64,000 bases of DNA from CAWDMW01 sp963803575 (GTDB lineage: Bacteria; Pseudomonadota; Alphaproteobacteria; Rickettsiales; UBA998). Location: contig CAWDMW010000002.1 of assembly GCA_963803575.1 (NCBI GenBank), positions 744,001 to 808,000 on the forward strand. The letters run 5' to 3'. Both the position numbers and the translations under genes were made by a program. This document shows, piece by piece, positions 34,065-44,113 of this stretch; the stretch's first letter is position 1, and every line of letters begins with the position of its first letter. The notes beneath the pieces were generated by a model. It made no database searches. It had not been told where the DNA came from and was given only the letters and a program-made list of their open reading frames with translations.

Positions 34065-34538
34065 TTATGCAGGCATCTGCTCCCAGCCGTTAGCTCCTTT
34101 ACAAGCCTTGATGTTTTCTGTTTTTGTGCTGCCATCTTGAAGAGAAATGGTCTGCTGAACCGTCTTGCATTGTTTGCTGTTTTGAGTGCTTGTATCAATA
34201 ACTTGTGTTTCACCCATCACACCACTTTTTCCGATGAAGCTGTTTGGCTTGTCTGTTTCAAGAGTCTTTTGAGTCGTATCTGATAAACTCTCTTGGTCTT
34301 CTTTAGTCAAATACCGTGTTAATTCATAACCCGCATAAGCTCCAATCAACCCACCAGCTACAGTAGCAATTTGCTTGCCTGAACCTTTGCCAAATTGCGA
34401 GCCTGCATATGCCCCAAGTCCACTGCCAAGTGCACCGCCAATAAGGTCTTGATTATCTTGTAATGTTTGACAACCAGAAAGGCAAATAACAGACAAAACT
34501 GCAAGGGTGTTTTTCGAAGATAAAAAAGACATACTCAA
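34065..34538 (-). CDS. Glycine-zipper lipoprotein (157 aa)
   Basis: The N-terminus is a lipoprotein signal (NTLAVLSVICLSGCQTLQDN) with lipobox LSGC, so the mature protein starts at Cys about 22. A 2TM glycine-zipper region follows (LIGGALGSGLGAYAGSQFGK, IATVAGGLIGAYAGYELTRY), as in the rickettsial 17-kDa antigen family. The rest is polar, with two cysteines. It is probably anchored in the outer membrane. It heads the three-gene minus-strand cluster with the TPR protein. Similar lipoproteins can modulate the envelope or surface exclusion, but no function can be assigned. Confidence 0.8.
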   Translation of the reverse strand: MSMSFLSSKNTLAVLSVICLSGCQTLQDNQDLIGGALGSGLGAYAGSQFGKGSGKQIATVAGGLIGAYAGYELTRYLTKEDQESLSDTTQKTLETDKPNSFIGKSGVMGETQVIDTSTQNSKQCKTVQQTISLQDGSTKTENIKACKGANGWEQMPA

Positions 34539-34682
34539 ATTCCGATTGTTTCAATTAGTATTGATAAATACTAGAAACATCATAGTGTTCAGCGAAGATA
34601 TTTTTGAGATATATTGGCGTATTTAGGCTTTCATATATGTAACCTCATTTTTGATGCTTGAAAGCAACACATTATAAATGTT

Positions 34683-34718
34683 GCCGCCTAGTCGATTGGG
34701 TAGGCGGCGCGATTTTTT
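34683..34718 (+). terminator. Rho-independent terminator
   Basis: The stem GCCGCCTA (34683-34690) pairs with TAGGCGGC (34701-34708) around a 10-base loop and is followed by GCGATTTTTT on the plus strand. The genes on both sides are on the minus strand, so the hairpin most likely blocks antisense transcription. It may also end the minus-strand transcript, less efficiently. Confidence 0.6.
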
Positions 34719-34727
34719 AGCAGCGCA

Positions 34728-35222
34728 TCAGTATAGCGTAAGCTGGTTAATTGTGTTGCCGTCGCTTCTGCCAAGATACAAATCCAGCCAGTCCTGCGGA
34801 TAAGTTGCGCCGTTCAACACTCTGCTAAACATCGTGCGAATGCCACGCGTGAGCATATTATAAGACGGATTATCTGGCTCTTGTATCGCTTTATGCATCA
34901 GCGCCCATACCACGGCGTCACCATCTCCCGCCTCAAAGCAATTATCGAAGCCGCGGGAATAAATATCTGCCCATGGTGCATCAGCCAGTTTTTTGATGGC
35001 GGTTTCTGCGTGGTAGACGCGTAAGCCAAAGCCTTTTAATGTTTGATATGGATTGGCTGATTGCTTTATTCTATTGGGATTCACGCCATAAGGTAGCACA
35101 CAACATTCGAAGCCCTGCCTTATGCGCTCTACCTCTTTCTGCTTGTTCTTACCTTTATGTAGCTTTATCCATTGCCCATCTGCATATTGTGGGTGTCTGC
35201 CCCATATCATATAGTGCGTCAT
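34728..35222 (-). CDS. Hypothetical protein of the antirestriction operon (164 aa)
   Basis: I do not recognise a characterised family. The protein is soluble, with aromatic and basic residues (THYMIWGRHPQYADGQWIKL, HKGKNKQKEVERIRQGFECC). A second half follows (DGDAVVWALMHKAIQEPDNP). It lies 14 bp downstream of ardA and both are transcribed leftwards, so they form an operon. Genes beside ardA on mobile DNA often help establishment in a new host, which is a guess here. Confidence 0.65.
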   Translation of the reverse strand: MTHYMIWGRHPQYADGQWIKLHKGKNKQKEVERIRQGFECCVLPYGVNPNRIKQSANPYQTLKGFGLRVYHAETAIKKLADAPWADIYSRGFDNCFEAGDGDAVVWALMHKAIQEPDNPSYNMLTRGIRTMFSRVLNGATYPQDWLDLYLGRSDGNTINQLTLY

Positions 35223-35236
35223 CTTCCAGCCCTCCC

Positions 35237-35746
35237 TTAATCCAAACGATAAATGATGTTGACGCCCGCCACACGGGTTTCGGTGTAATCCACCGCTAGA
35301 TCACGTGCGATAGCTTCATAATCAATATAGAATTGCAGGCTTTGCGGTATCTCGCCATATAGACCATCTTCTACAAATTGCTCTGCCAGTTCTTTCATGC
35401 TGTCGATGTAATAAATATCCACATTATCCGCGATGCCTGTATCATCGGTGTCAAAGTCAAAGCTATAGCCTCCTTCACCTACGGCAATCACAAGCGCCTC
35501 TTTTTCGCTGTCTTCCCATTCCTCAATTTTCTCAATAAAATGATGCATATTGCACTGGCTCACGCCTAACGCTTTGAACAATTCGAAGTCTATATCTTCA
35601 CCATCAATAAACTGGATTTCAAATTCCTCAACCTGCCCGCCAAAGTCATTTTTGCATTGTGCATACTTGGCGCCATAATCTTCCATGGTTTCAAAATAAA
35701 AGCCTGTTGCTGAAATATCGTAAGGTTGTGCGTAAAACTGTGTCAT
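35237..35746 (-). CDS. ardA: Antirestriction protein ArdA
   Basis: This 169-aa, very acidic protein matches ArdA over its length (GEDIDFELFKALGVSQCNMH, ALVIAVGEGGYSFDFD, then LQFYIDYEAIARDLAVDYTE). ArdA mimics bent B-form DNA and blocks type I restriction enzymes, protecting incoming single-stranded element DNA after it becomes double-stranded. An early-expressed position is usual, and the gene has a long leader with a terminator-like hairpin (see the neighbouring region). Confidence 0.92.
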   Translation of the reverse strand: MTQFYAQPYDISATGFYFETMEDYGAKYAQCKNDFGGQVEEFEIQFIDGEDIDFELFKALGVSQCNMHHFIEKIEEWEDSEKEALVIAVGEGGYSFDFDTDDTGIADNVDIYYIDSMKELAEQFVEDGLYGEIPQSLQFYIDYEAIARDLAVDYTETRVAGVNIIYRLD

Positions 35747-36168
35747 GTCTCTGTGTCCTTTTAATCGTTAAATGACCAACGGGAATGTTTCTTATTCTCC
35801 CGCTCCTGAAACCTTGCCAAGCGGCGAGCGTCCGAAAGACACAAAACAAAAAGCCCTGACAGCAAGGCTGACAGGACTAAAACAGGACGGTCGGTCACAC
35901 TCCGACGATGATGCAATTGCTTTTCTGGGGTGTCCGTTTAGCGGAAGTTGAAAGCGCAGCGCCTTACTGACGTTTACGGGGAAAAAGTAATTGCATCACA
36001 GCCAGCGGCGTCGACGGATGTGATATAAGCTCAAAGGTGGTTATCAGGCATCGGCAGATGGCCTTAAACTATCGCCATGGGCGATACAAATGATTGTCTA
36101 CAAAAGACTAGTTGTATTCATGTCTATCGAATATAATCTGCTTTGATCTTAATAATCGGGAAGCAGTA
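35747..36168 (-). promoter_or_regulatory. 422-bp non-coding leader between ardA and the helicase, possible oriT
   Basis: No gene is seen here. On the minus strand a hairpin at about 35875-35854 is followed by a T-rich run (35853-35841), like an attenuator in the ardA leader. A long imperfect inverted repeat has perfect 10-bp cores TGATGCAATT (35909-35918) and 35989-35998. More than one role is possible: structured leader, promoter pair for the divergent genes, or transfer origin. Confidence 0.45.
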
Positions 36169-39100
36169 ATGTCACGACCATATTTTAACAAATCTATTGA
36201 AGAATTGGAAGACTTAGAAAAACAAGTCATTTATAGGAAAGAGTTGTTAGCCCTAGCAGATGAACTGCAATATCGGAAAACTAATCGTGCTCAAACGCTT
36301 GCAGTAAACGTTCAGAAAAAATTAGGCACTAAAAATATTAATGACATTGCATTAGAACAGGATGACAGTAACACTACTAATAAAGCAAACACTGCTACTC
36401 AATCAATAAATCTTGAATCTCTCTATAAGAAAAGCACTGCCAACCTAAATGATCCCACTGTTGCGCGCCTCTCATGCTGGACAGCTTTAGAAGCTTTGTC
36501 ACCACAAACATATAAAAAGCCAGAAGATTTGGGATCAGGAGATAAGTATTGCGTTGCTAAACTATCCAATAGTTTGCCGTGGACACAAAATGAGCGCTCT
36601 AAGAAAAACTACAAGCTCTATTACGAGATTATTCTTGGTGCTGTTGATATGGATCGTGCCACTGAAAAACTCATCTCCATTTTTGACAAAGATGAAGAGA
36701 AGCAGCGACGTGCTCAATCAAAGGCTGTTATTGCATCAATCCTTGTCAATAAAGATGGCTACGTTCTAGAGGATGATGGCATCTCTGTTTCCAGCTTTGC
36801 ATGGGCGCTACCTTTAACATTAAACAAGCGTTTTAATGTACTGAATGCATGGACTGACGTTGAGAAAGAGGTGCTAGGCGTTATGGCGCAGCGTGTTATA
36901 CGACAAGATAGTGAGGGAAAACCGCTACCGCTGGATTTAAATACAATACAGAGCGCACACCAGTGGCTTGCCGAATTATTTGATCTGTCGAGTGATTTGA
37001 TTCATCCGCCTGAGTTTGCAGTGCGCCGTTATCATTATTTCAAAGCTGCTAATCCGCCAACATGCTCATTGTTAAACTCATTCTTTATTGAAGATTTATC
37101 AAGTGCCATAAACCAGCATCAAGCTGGAACATTAGGTTCTGCCTTAAATAAATATCTAGGTTCTGTTTTACCCGATGACACAGACGATCTCCTAAAGGAT
37201 GATGATGCACTTGAACAAGCCCTTGCTCCATCCTGCATACCTCTGGCGCGATGGCCTATGGGTAGTGACCGTGCGCTGGCTTTATTACAGCAGGCAGCTG
37301 TAAACACTGCATCAGACGATTTAAAAACAGACGGAATTCTGTCAGTGAATGGGCCGCCGGGTACAGGTAAAACGACATTATTGCGTGATTTGATTGCGCA
37401 TGTAGTTACTGAACGTGCAAGTACTATGTGTGTTTTTGATAGCCCTGTAGACGCATTTACAGCGTCGGGGCAGAAGATATCGTCTGGAGGCAAAGGTTTT
37501 TGGCATATCTATAAATTGGACGAAACAATCAGAGGTCATGAAATCCTTGTCGCCTCAAGCAATAATGCTGCCGTCGAAAATATTAGTCACGAACTCCCCG
37601 ACATTAGCTCTGTTGCCAGAGAAGATGCGACATATTTTCGCACCGTTAGCGATGCTCTTGCAAAAGCAGTACAAGGAAAATCTGAGGAAGAACAAAGCAA
37701 CAATATATCTAAAAGCTGGGGACTGATTGCAGCGGCGCTTGGTAATTCTAAGAATAAATCAACATTTAGCAAAGTATTCTGGTGGGATAAGGAGGCAGCA
37801 ATTCGTCTCTATCTCAAGGCCGCCAAAGGCGATGATGTCACAACAGATATTATTGATGAAGATACGGGTAAGATTATTGAAAGGCGTGATCCTCATATTG
37901 TAACGCGTGAGCATCCCCCTGCTAATGAAAAAAGTGCCAAACAGCCATGGAACAATGCCAAACAGGAGTTTTTAAAGCTACAAAAAGAAATTACACATGA
38001 AATCGCTCTTATTGAAGAAGCTCGTGCTATTTGCTTGAAATTACATCAAGAAAACAAAATACTAGCACAGCAATCAGACGCTATTATACAGGCTGGCGAG
38101 AGCCTTGCGAAACTTATGCCACCTGAACATCGTTTCAATACCCTTTGGATAGATGTGCGCCATAATTTAGATACGTCTATTACCGCTCTCATAGATGACA
38201 AAAAAGTTCAACCACACTGGATACATAGACTATTTAGGCTTCAAAAAGGGCGAGCGTGGACTAACCTGAAACAGAATTACAGTTCTTATTGTGCGCAAAA
38301 GAACATGATACGGTCAATCACATTACAGTTGGACGACAAACGCCAATATTGCGGTGAGCATATTATTAATGCTGAATTTTTTCAGCGATCACATGAAGAA
38401 AAACAAACAGCTAGCCCGTGGATTCCAAAAAGTTTACATGCCAAAAGAGAAGAATTATTCCTTGCGGCACTTGATGTTCATAAAGCCTTCATTGATGCAT
38501 CGGCGCAAAAGATGCTCCATAACTTATCTGCTCTTATGGGATGTTTTCAGGGCGGTGATTTTTCTGATCCTGCCAAGAAAGCATTACTATCTGAGTTGTG
38601 GTCAACATTATTTCTTGTTGTTCCTGTTGTGTCTACAGCGTTTGCCTCAGTAAACAAAATGATTGGTAGTCTCCCACCAGAAAGTTTAGGATGGCTGTTG
38701 ATTGATGAGGCTGGGCAAGCTGTTCCTCAAGCTGCTGTCGGTGCTATTATGCGTTCAAAACGGGCAATGGTTGTGGGTGACCCTATGCAAATACAGCCAG
38801 TGGTAACACTGCCAGAAAGATTGAATGTGGAAATATGCCGACATTTTAATGTAAGTCACGATATATGGTCAGCACCAAAAGCATCAACGCAAACGCTAGC
38901 AGATCAAGCCTCATCCTATCAATCTGCATTTGATACAGACTCAGGGGAACGTCTTGTCGGTATTCCGCTGCTCGTACATCGCCGCTGCGAAGACCCAATG
39001 TTTTCTATTTCCAACGAGGTCGCTTATAATAAACTCATGGTATCTCAGGTTCGTACCAGTGATGGCGGAGATATTCGTACTGTTCTTGGTGTATCTCAGT

Positions 39101-39555
39101 GGTTCCATGTGGATGGTCATGCAGATAATAAGTGGTGTGCAGACGAAGGAGAAGTTATCATCAACTTACTCAGGAAATTGCGTGATTCTGGCGTGCGGAA
39201 CCCTGATTTATTTATTGTAACACCATTCAGAATAGTCGCTCAGGAAATGCGCGATCTATTAAATCGTGAAGCGCGGCTGCTCTCCGACTTAGGGCTTGAT
39301 GCACGGCAATTTGGTTACAAGAACGTTGGAACAGTTCATACCGTTCAGGGGCGTGAGGCTGACACCGTCATTCTATTGCTTGGTGCACCAATGGCTTCAC
39401 AAAACGGCGCACGTAAATGGGCTGGCTCACCAGAAAATCTGCTCAACGTTGCCGTTTCACGTGCAAAAAAGAATCTGTATGTTGTCGGCTCACGCTCGGC
39501 ATGGTCACGTGAAGGCAGCTTTTCAGTGTTGTCTAAGTATTTGGCATCAGATTAA
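36169..39555 (+). CDS. Large superfamily 1 (Upf1/DNA2-like) helicase
   Basis: This 1128-aa protein has an N-terminal about 390 residues without known domains, including an initial coiled coil (EELEDLEKQVIYRKELLALA). A split SF1 helicase core follows. Walker A is NGPPGTGKTTLLRDLI (about 395-402), then ASSNNAAVENISHELP (motif Ia/II region). A large helical insertion comes before Walker B LLIDEAGQAVPQAAVG (about 845). GDPMQIQPVV, GTVHTVQGREADTVILLLGA (about 1052) and NVAVSRAKKNLYVVG close the core. COG1112-type helicases of this size occur in several antiphage systems. ATG 36169 follows a GGGAAG ribosome site. The next gene starts 29 bp downstream on the same strand, so the two probably act together. 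Confidence 0.87.
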   Translation: MSRPYFNKSIEELEDLEKQVIYRKELLALADELQYRKTNRAQTLAVNVQKKLGTKNINDIALEQDDSNTTNKANTATQSINLESLYKKSTANLNDPTVARLSCWTALEALSPQTYKKPEDLGSGDKYCVAKLSNSLPWTQNERSKKNYKLYYEIILGAVDMDRATEKLISIFDKDEEKQRRAQSKAVIASILVNKDGYVLEDDGISVSSFAWALPLTLNKRFNVLNAWTDVEKEVLGVMAQRVIRQDSEGKPLPLDLNTIQSAHQWLAELFDLSSDLIHPPEFAVRRYHYFKAANPPTCSLLNSFFIEDLSSAINQHQAGTLGSALNKYLGSVLPDDTDDLLKDDDALEQALAPSCIPLARWPMGSDRALALLQQAAVNTASDDLKTDGILSVNGPPGTGKTTLLRDLIAHVVTERASTMCVFDSPVDAFTASGQKISSGGKGFWHIYKLDETIRGHEILVASSNNAAVENISHELPDISSVAREDATYFRTVSDALAKAVQGKSEEEQSNNISKSWGLIAAALGNSKNKSTFSKVFWWDKEAAIRLYLKAAKGDDVTTDIIDEDTGKIIERRDPHIVTREHPPANEKSAKQPWNNAKQEFLKLQKEITHEIALIEEARAICLKLHQENKILAQQSDAIIQAGESLAKLMPPEHRFNTLWIDVRHNLDTSITALIDDKKVQPHWIHRLFRLQKGRAWTNLKQNYSSYCAQKNMIRSITLQLDDKRQYCGEHIINAEFFQRSHEEKQTASPWIPKSLHAKREELFLAALDVHKAFIDASAQKMLHNLSALMGCFQGGDFSDPAKKALLSELWSTLFLVVPVVSTAFASVNKMIGSLPPESLGWLLIDEAGQAVPQAAVGAIMRSKRAMVVGDPMQIQPVVTLPERLNVEICRHFNVSHDIWSAPKASTQTLADQASSYQSAFDTDSGERLVGIPLLVHRRCEDPMFSISNEVAYNKLMVSQVRTSDGGDIRTVLGVSQWFHVDGHADNKWCADEGEVIINLLRKLRDSGVRNPDLFIVTPFRIVAQEMRDLLNREARLLSDLGLDARQFGYKNVGTVHTVQGREADTVILLLGAPMASQNGARKWAGSPENLLNVAVSRAKKNLYVVGSRSAWSREGSFSVLSKYLASD

Positions 39556-39583
39556 GGCTTAATTTCTTAGAGATAAACATATA

Positions 39584-42500
39584 ATGAATCATTTGAACGA
39601 AGAGTTAGAATATTTAAAAACAACATTACTTCAACTTAAAGCTACTGGAAGTGATGGCTTTGAGGGGTTAATGGGATTTGCCATTTCAAAGATAACCGGC
39701 ATACCAATGCGCTTAGCTGCAAGTGGCACGCAATTTGGTGTTGATGGAGCTTCTATGTGCAAAAGTGATGCGATAACTTTTGAGGCAAAACGGTATGAGA
39801 ACAATATTCCACGTGAATCAGTGATCACCAAAATTGCTGATCTTGCGCGCCGTAAAGATTATCCTGATGTTTTGTGGATACTTGGAGCAACGCACTCAAT
39901 CAAAAATCAGTTGGTTGATGATCTGCAAAAAGATGGAGAAAACAACGGAATATCTGTGTTAATATTCGACTGGTCAGACACCGACCTTCCAAGTCTGGCA
40001 GTAATTTTAGCGAGTATAGTAGATGAAATTACTGAATGGATTTCCGAACATTTAAAACTTTCAAAGATTGATTCTAAAAAACTTAAAAAAACTCTTTCTA
40101 AGATAAAGAAAGACAAAGGTTTTACTAAACAGTGGAGCGCAATTAAACAACACCTTGAGGTTTCTTCTCTTGCAACAGAGAACGCAATAAAAGCTAACAA
40201 AAAATGGCTTAAAGAAACATTTTCGGATAGAAGCTCCGCGAAACTCTATTTCGATCAACCCTTATCACCATATGATAATACACAATCTTTTTTACCGCGT
40301 ACGGCGCTTTTGCAAAAAGCACAGCAGGCTGTTTCAAATGACCCTCTAATTATCTTAGGAGAAGAAGGGTGCGGTAAAAGTTGGCTGATGGCTCAGCTAT
40401 GCGCCGAGCATGACGGGCTAAGCATTATTATCAGTGCAGAAAATTTTGAAAAATTTTCGCCAAATGAATTTGAAGAATGTATATTGCGTCAGCTTTCTCT
40501 GCAAGCTGGTGAACAAGCAACTGATTACGAAATAAAACGTTGGAAGAATCGTTTTGACGCATGGGAAAAGCATCCACCTAAAAAAGAATTTTGGGTGGCA
40601 ATTGATGGGATTAACCAGCGCGCCTCAGTTCCATGGGATAAATACATTACACGTTTGACTACATTGCTAGATAAAAAAGGAGGTAAGTTAATTATCAGTT
40701 CACGTCCTGAGTTTTTCGAAAGAACGGTAGCAAACACAGCTAAACTTAAAAACATCATGCAAGTTAATAGCTGGAGCGAAAATGAACGAGATACGATATT
40801 AAATAACTGTGGCATAGAAAAAAAATGGCTTGACGAAACTGCGTTAAATAGTCTGCTAAATCCAAGATTATTGGACATTGCTATTTCCGTGCTTCCAGCT
40901 TCTGATGATAATGCATGGAGAGGACTCACAGTTCATAGATTGCTTTTTGAACATATTCGCAAAACGCAGATAGACAGCATAGAGGACGAATCTCCAGATG
41001 CGCTGTCCGAGAAACTTAGTAAGCATGCCTCTCAATTATTAGATCAAATTAAAAATGGAAATATTACATCTTTTCCTTTTGAAAACGAAGCAAGATTTGT
41101 AGCAGAAACACGTTTTTTTGAAACTGTTAAAGGACCAAAACGCAAGTATAAGCTAAAAAATGATGGACTTGAACTAGCACTTGGTTTTGCGATCGTGGAT
41201 AGATTATGGGAGGCTTACGATAATATTGAGAGCTTCAATACAGAGGCAGAAAAAATGCTTGATCCTATTCTGTCTTTAGATGCAACGGCCTCAGTAATTC
41301 TAGCAGCTCTAACGGTATGCGCATTTGATAATGAACGTTTTGAAACTGTAATTTTCGAATGCTTGATGAAAAACTTTCTTCATTTGCAAAACTTAGATGA
41401 GAAACAACACCCTGCGTTTTTGGAAATAGTCTCAGAACGTCCAGAATCCGCAATGAATATTGCAAAATACTTCGCATTATCTTGGCAGAAGCCAATTAAT
41501 AATGATTGGCTTGTTAATGTATCTCTTAACTTGAGTCTAGAAGATAAAACCTCAGAGACTGCCATAAAGTCAATCTGCGAGTGGTTCCTCTGCGTAAATA
41601 TTAATGCTGAAGATCAGCAACGAAGCTACGGCAGACTAAATGAAAAAGACAAAGAGAAAGCGGCTAAAAAACAACTGGAAATTAACAAAAATATAGAAGA
41701 TTTTTCTACTTTTGAAGCGGAGGTATTTCGGCATTGTGAACCAGTCTCTGGAGATGTTGATGCACTGTATAGATTAGGATTACAACTTCTATCTGGAAAA
41801 CCTCTAGCTCCAATTGTGCCGCATTTCCTTCATTTAGGAATGGGTTTAAGTCTTAACTCATGCGCATATAACGCACGTAGTGATTTTATAGAATTGATGC
41901 GTTTTAATAGGGTTGATCCATTGGAAACAATCAAAGCAATTCATACAAGTGCAAAACCGCTATTTTCTGATGATACTTCAACTATTGGAAAATGGATGCT
42001 AGTTCGTATGTTGTTTGCTACTGGCCTGCAAGAGGATGCGGAAAAAGCAACCGACTTAGCTAAAAAATTACGAGATGACTGGCCAATTTTTGAAAACAAG
42101 ACATTTATTGAACGTTACTGCTCAGTTGATCCTTGTAACCCTAACTCATCACACCCTGATAACGTTAGTAACACGACTGATCAGTATGCTGAGCTTAGTT
42201 TGGGAAATATTAGAATTAATAGATCACAAACGAGTGATGATAGGTTCAGACAGGATGCGCTCCCAGCATTGTCACGTTTCTCGAAAGATATAGCCATTGG
42301 TAAGAATAGAGAAATTATAGAAGCTATTTTAAAACGTAATGGCTCTCATCTGCGGCAAATAGTATTGTGTGATACATTTTTGATCCCATTAGTTACAAAG
42401 GATGTTGCAAACAGAATAATTAAGCGCGCAAAATCTGACAATATATTATCTGAAATCAATGATCGAGAGCATCAGGTACTTTTAGGATATATGCTTTATT

Positions 42501-44113
42501 TTGTATTTCATCAACTTTCAGGAAACCAGCAACTAGAGGTGATAACAAATGCACCATTCAAAGGGCAATTTTTACCACTTGATTTAACTCTTAGTATGCG
42601 CGCTCCAGATGAAAAAGAGGTACTGGTTTTATTACAAAACACTTCTGATGAACCCGATTACGATATTGTCTTTGCAGCGCTAACCCTGATCGCAAATACA
42701 TACCAAACTATTTCTAAAGAGCTTGAAAAAGCTATTGTTGATTACATTGATTCATCAGAATCATCAGTGCGTGCGACTATATTTGAAATAGCTATACATT
42801 GTAATTCTGATCTCATCATGAGATGCCATAATGATAGCGCTTGGCAAGCAGCGGATGTAGATAGCCTTAAAACTTATGAATCATGGTACGGTTCAGCACT
42901 TTTAATTAAGGCCGCAAAAAAGAAACTAATTACATTTGAAGAGCTTTTACAACGTATTTCTGTGTCATGCTGGTATTTGGCGTATGACGAATTAGGTTCA
43001 TCTTTTGGTGACGTTTTATTACTCGCTTTAGACAAACAGGTTATTCATTGTTCAAAAGCTTCTGAAAAATTAAGCGCTCCAGCTATAGACATTACGCTGC
43101 AATCACATGCTTTGCGTCCTTATCATCTGGTTTCAATAGAGTCCAATCAGCAGGATTCGCCAAATAATAGTTTTTTCCAAACCGAAACCGATGAAGATTT
43201 CTACAACCGACAAGATATGGCTATACAAGCTTTAAAGAGGTTAGAAGATGATATAATAACGTCTAACACAAAGCTGCTTTTAGACAGGATTGATTATGGC
43301 GTGCTTTCTGAGTTGCTTTCCAAATTTCCAGAAATATTACTGAGATGGGTTGGTATCTTTGATCAAGCAGATCAAAAACATTTTTTCTGGTTAAAAAACA
43401 TAGCGCTTATTGTTGCTTCTGTACTCTCAAAAGACGCTCCTGAAAGAGCAATTAAGTTGTTCGAAAAAGCAATCGCAGCAGAAGGTCATATTCGCTACTG
43501 CTATGGAGATGACTTATCGTTGGAACAACGCTCTGTATGGAAGAGTGCTAAAAGCGTTGAAATGCAGCAGTTCTGGAAGAAGCGCTTTACATCTGCTTGC
43601 AGTGACTTAGACTTAGCTATAGAAGTTTTGGCTGCTGAAAAATATGGCGCATCAAATTTTATTGAAAAATACGTTAAAGAACTTACTGATAGCACTTTCA
43701 TTATAGATAAGGCTCTCGCTATTACAATTGCAGGTTTTTCAAAACAGTATAATATTATGAAGCCTCTGATAACAACGAACCTTGGAAAGAAAAACTATCT
43801 AGGTGAAGTAGCCAAATCTGCCATGGAGGCACATGAGAGGGCAGTATGGTCAAACCATTGGACTAACAAAATGTGGAGTGCAAACAATAATGAAGATTTT
43901 TGGCTTAACATGAATCTACTCACAAAAATATGCGATGCACGTGTCGAAGTAAATCCTATAGAGAGTGCTATGCAAAACGATTGGGATCACCTTATATCTA
44001 TTTTTGCAACGGAGCGTAAAAAGCGCATCGAGAAATGGAAAAAGAAGCGTGAAAAAACACTGTATGGTTTAAAAAAACCAAATCATATTTTTGTAACTCC
44101 GTTTACGTTATAG
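39584..44113 (+). CDS. STAND-type NTPase with N-terminal PD-(D/E)XK nuclease (1509 aa)
   Basis: The N-terminal domain has the Mrr-like opening GSDGFEGLM (E27). Its catalytic pattern is D54 (FGVDGAS) and E67-A-K69 (ITFEAKRY), a good PD-(D/E)XK nuclease site. After a linker comes a P-loop ATPase: PLIILGEEGCGKSWLMAQL (about 259-266), Walker B EFWVAIDGIN (about 340) and IISSRPEFFERT. The remaining about 900 residues are helical without a named domain, as expected for a sensor solenoid. This plan (effector nuclease, STAND core, long C-terminal sensor) is that of Avs-type antiviral proteins. Low GC and the mobile context fit defence cargo. Confidence 0.82.
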   Translation: MNHLNEELEYLKTTLLQLKATGSDGFEGLMGFAISKITGIPMRLAASGTQFGVDGASMCKSDAITFEAKRYENNIPRESVITKIADLARRKDYPDVLWILGATHSIKNQLVDDLQKDGENNGISVLIFDWSDTDLPSLAVILASIVDEITEWISEHLKLSKIDSKKLKKTLSKIKKDKGFTKQWSAIKQHLEVSSLATENAIKANKKWLKETFSDRSSAKLYFDQPLSPYDNTQSFLPRTALLQKAQQAVSNDPLIILGEEGCGKSWLMAQLCAEHDGLSIIISAENFEKFSPNEFEECILRQLSLQAGEQATDYEIKRWKNRFDAWEKHPPKKEFWVAIDGINQRASVPWDKYITRLTTLLDKKGGKLIISSRPEFFERTVANTAKLKNIMQVNSWSENERDTILNNCGIEKKWLDETALNSLLNPRLLDIAISVLPASDDNAWRGLTVHRLLFEHIRKTQIDSIEDESPDALSEKLSKHASQLLDQIKNGNITSFPFENEARFVAETRFFETVKGPKRKYKLKNDGLELALGFAIVDRLWEAYDNIESFNTEAEKMLDPILSLDATASVILAALTVCAFDNERFETVIFECLMKNFLHLQNLDEKQHPAFLEIVSERPESAMNIAKYFALSWQKPINNDWLVNVSLNLSLEDKTSETAIKSICEWFLCVNINAEDQQRSYGRLNEKDKEKAAKKQLEINKNIEDFSTFEAEVFRHCEPVSGDVDALYRLGLQLLSGKPLAPIVPHFLHLGMGLSLNSCAYNARSDFIELMRFNRVDPLETIKAIHTSAKPLFSDDTSTIGKWMLVRMLFATGLQEDAEKATDLAKKLRDDWPIFENKTFIERYCSVDPCNPNSSHPDNVSNTTDQYAELSLGNIRINRSQTSDDRFRQDALPALSRFSKDIAIGKNREIIEAILKRNGSHLRQIVLCDTFLIPLVTKDVANRIIKRAKSDNILSEINDREHQVLLGYMLYFVFHQLSGNQQLEVITNAPFKGQFLPLDLTLSMRAPDEKEVLVLLQNTSDEPDYDIVFAALTLIANTYQTISKELEKAIVDYIDSSESSVRATIFEIAIHCNSDLIMRCHNDSAWQAADVDSLKTYESWYGSALLIKAAKKKLITFEELLQRISVSCWYLAYDELGSSFGDVLLLALDKQVIHCSKASEKLSAPAIDITLQSHALRPYHLVSIESNQQDSPNNSFFQTETDEDFYNRQDMAIQALKRLEDDIITSNTKLLLDRIDYGVLSELLSKFPEILLRWVGIFDQADQKHFFWLKNIALIVASVLSKDAPERAIKLFEKAIAAEGHIRYCYGDDLSLEQRSVWKSAKSVEMQQFWKKRFTSACSDLDLAIEVLAAEKYGASNFIEKYVKELTDSTFIIDKALAITIAGFSKQYNIMKPLITTNLGKKNYLGEVAKSAMEAHERAVWSNHWTNKMWSANNNEDFWLNMNLLTKICDARVEVNPIESAMQNDWDHLISIFATERKKRIEKWKKKREKTLYGLKKPNHIFVTPFTL

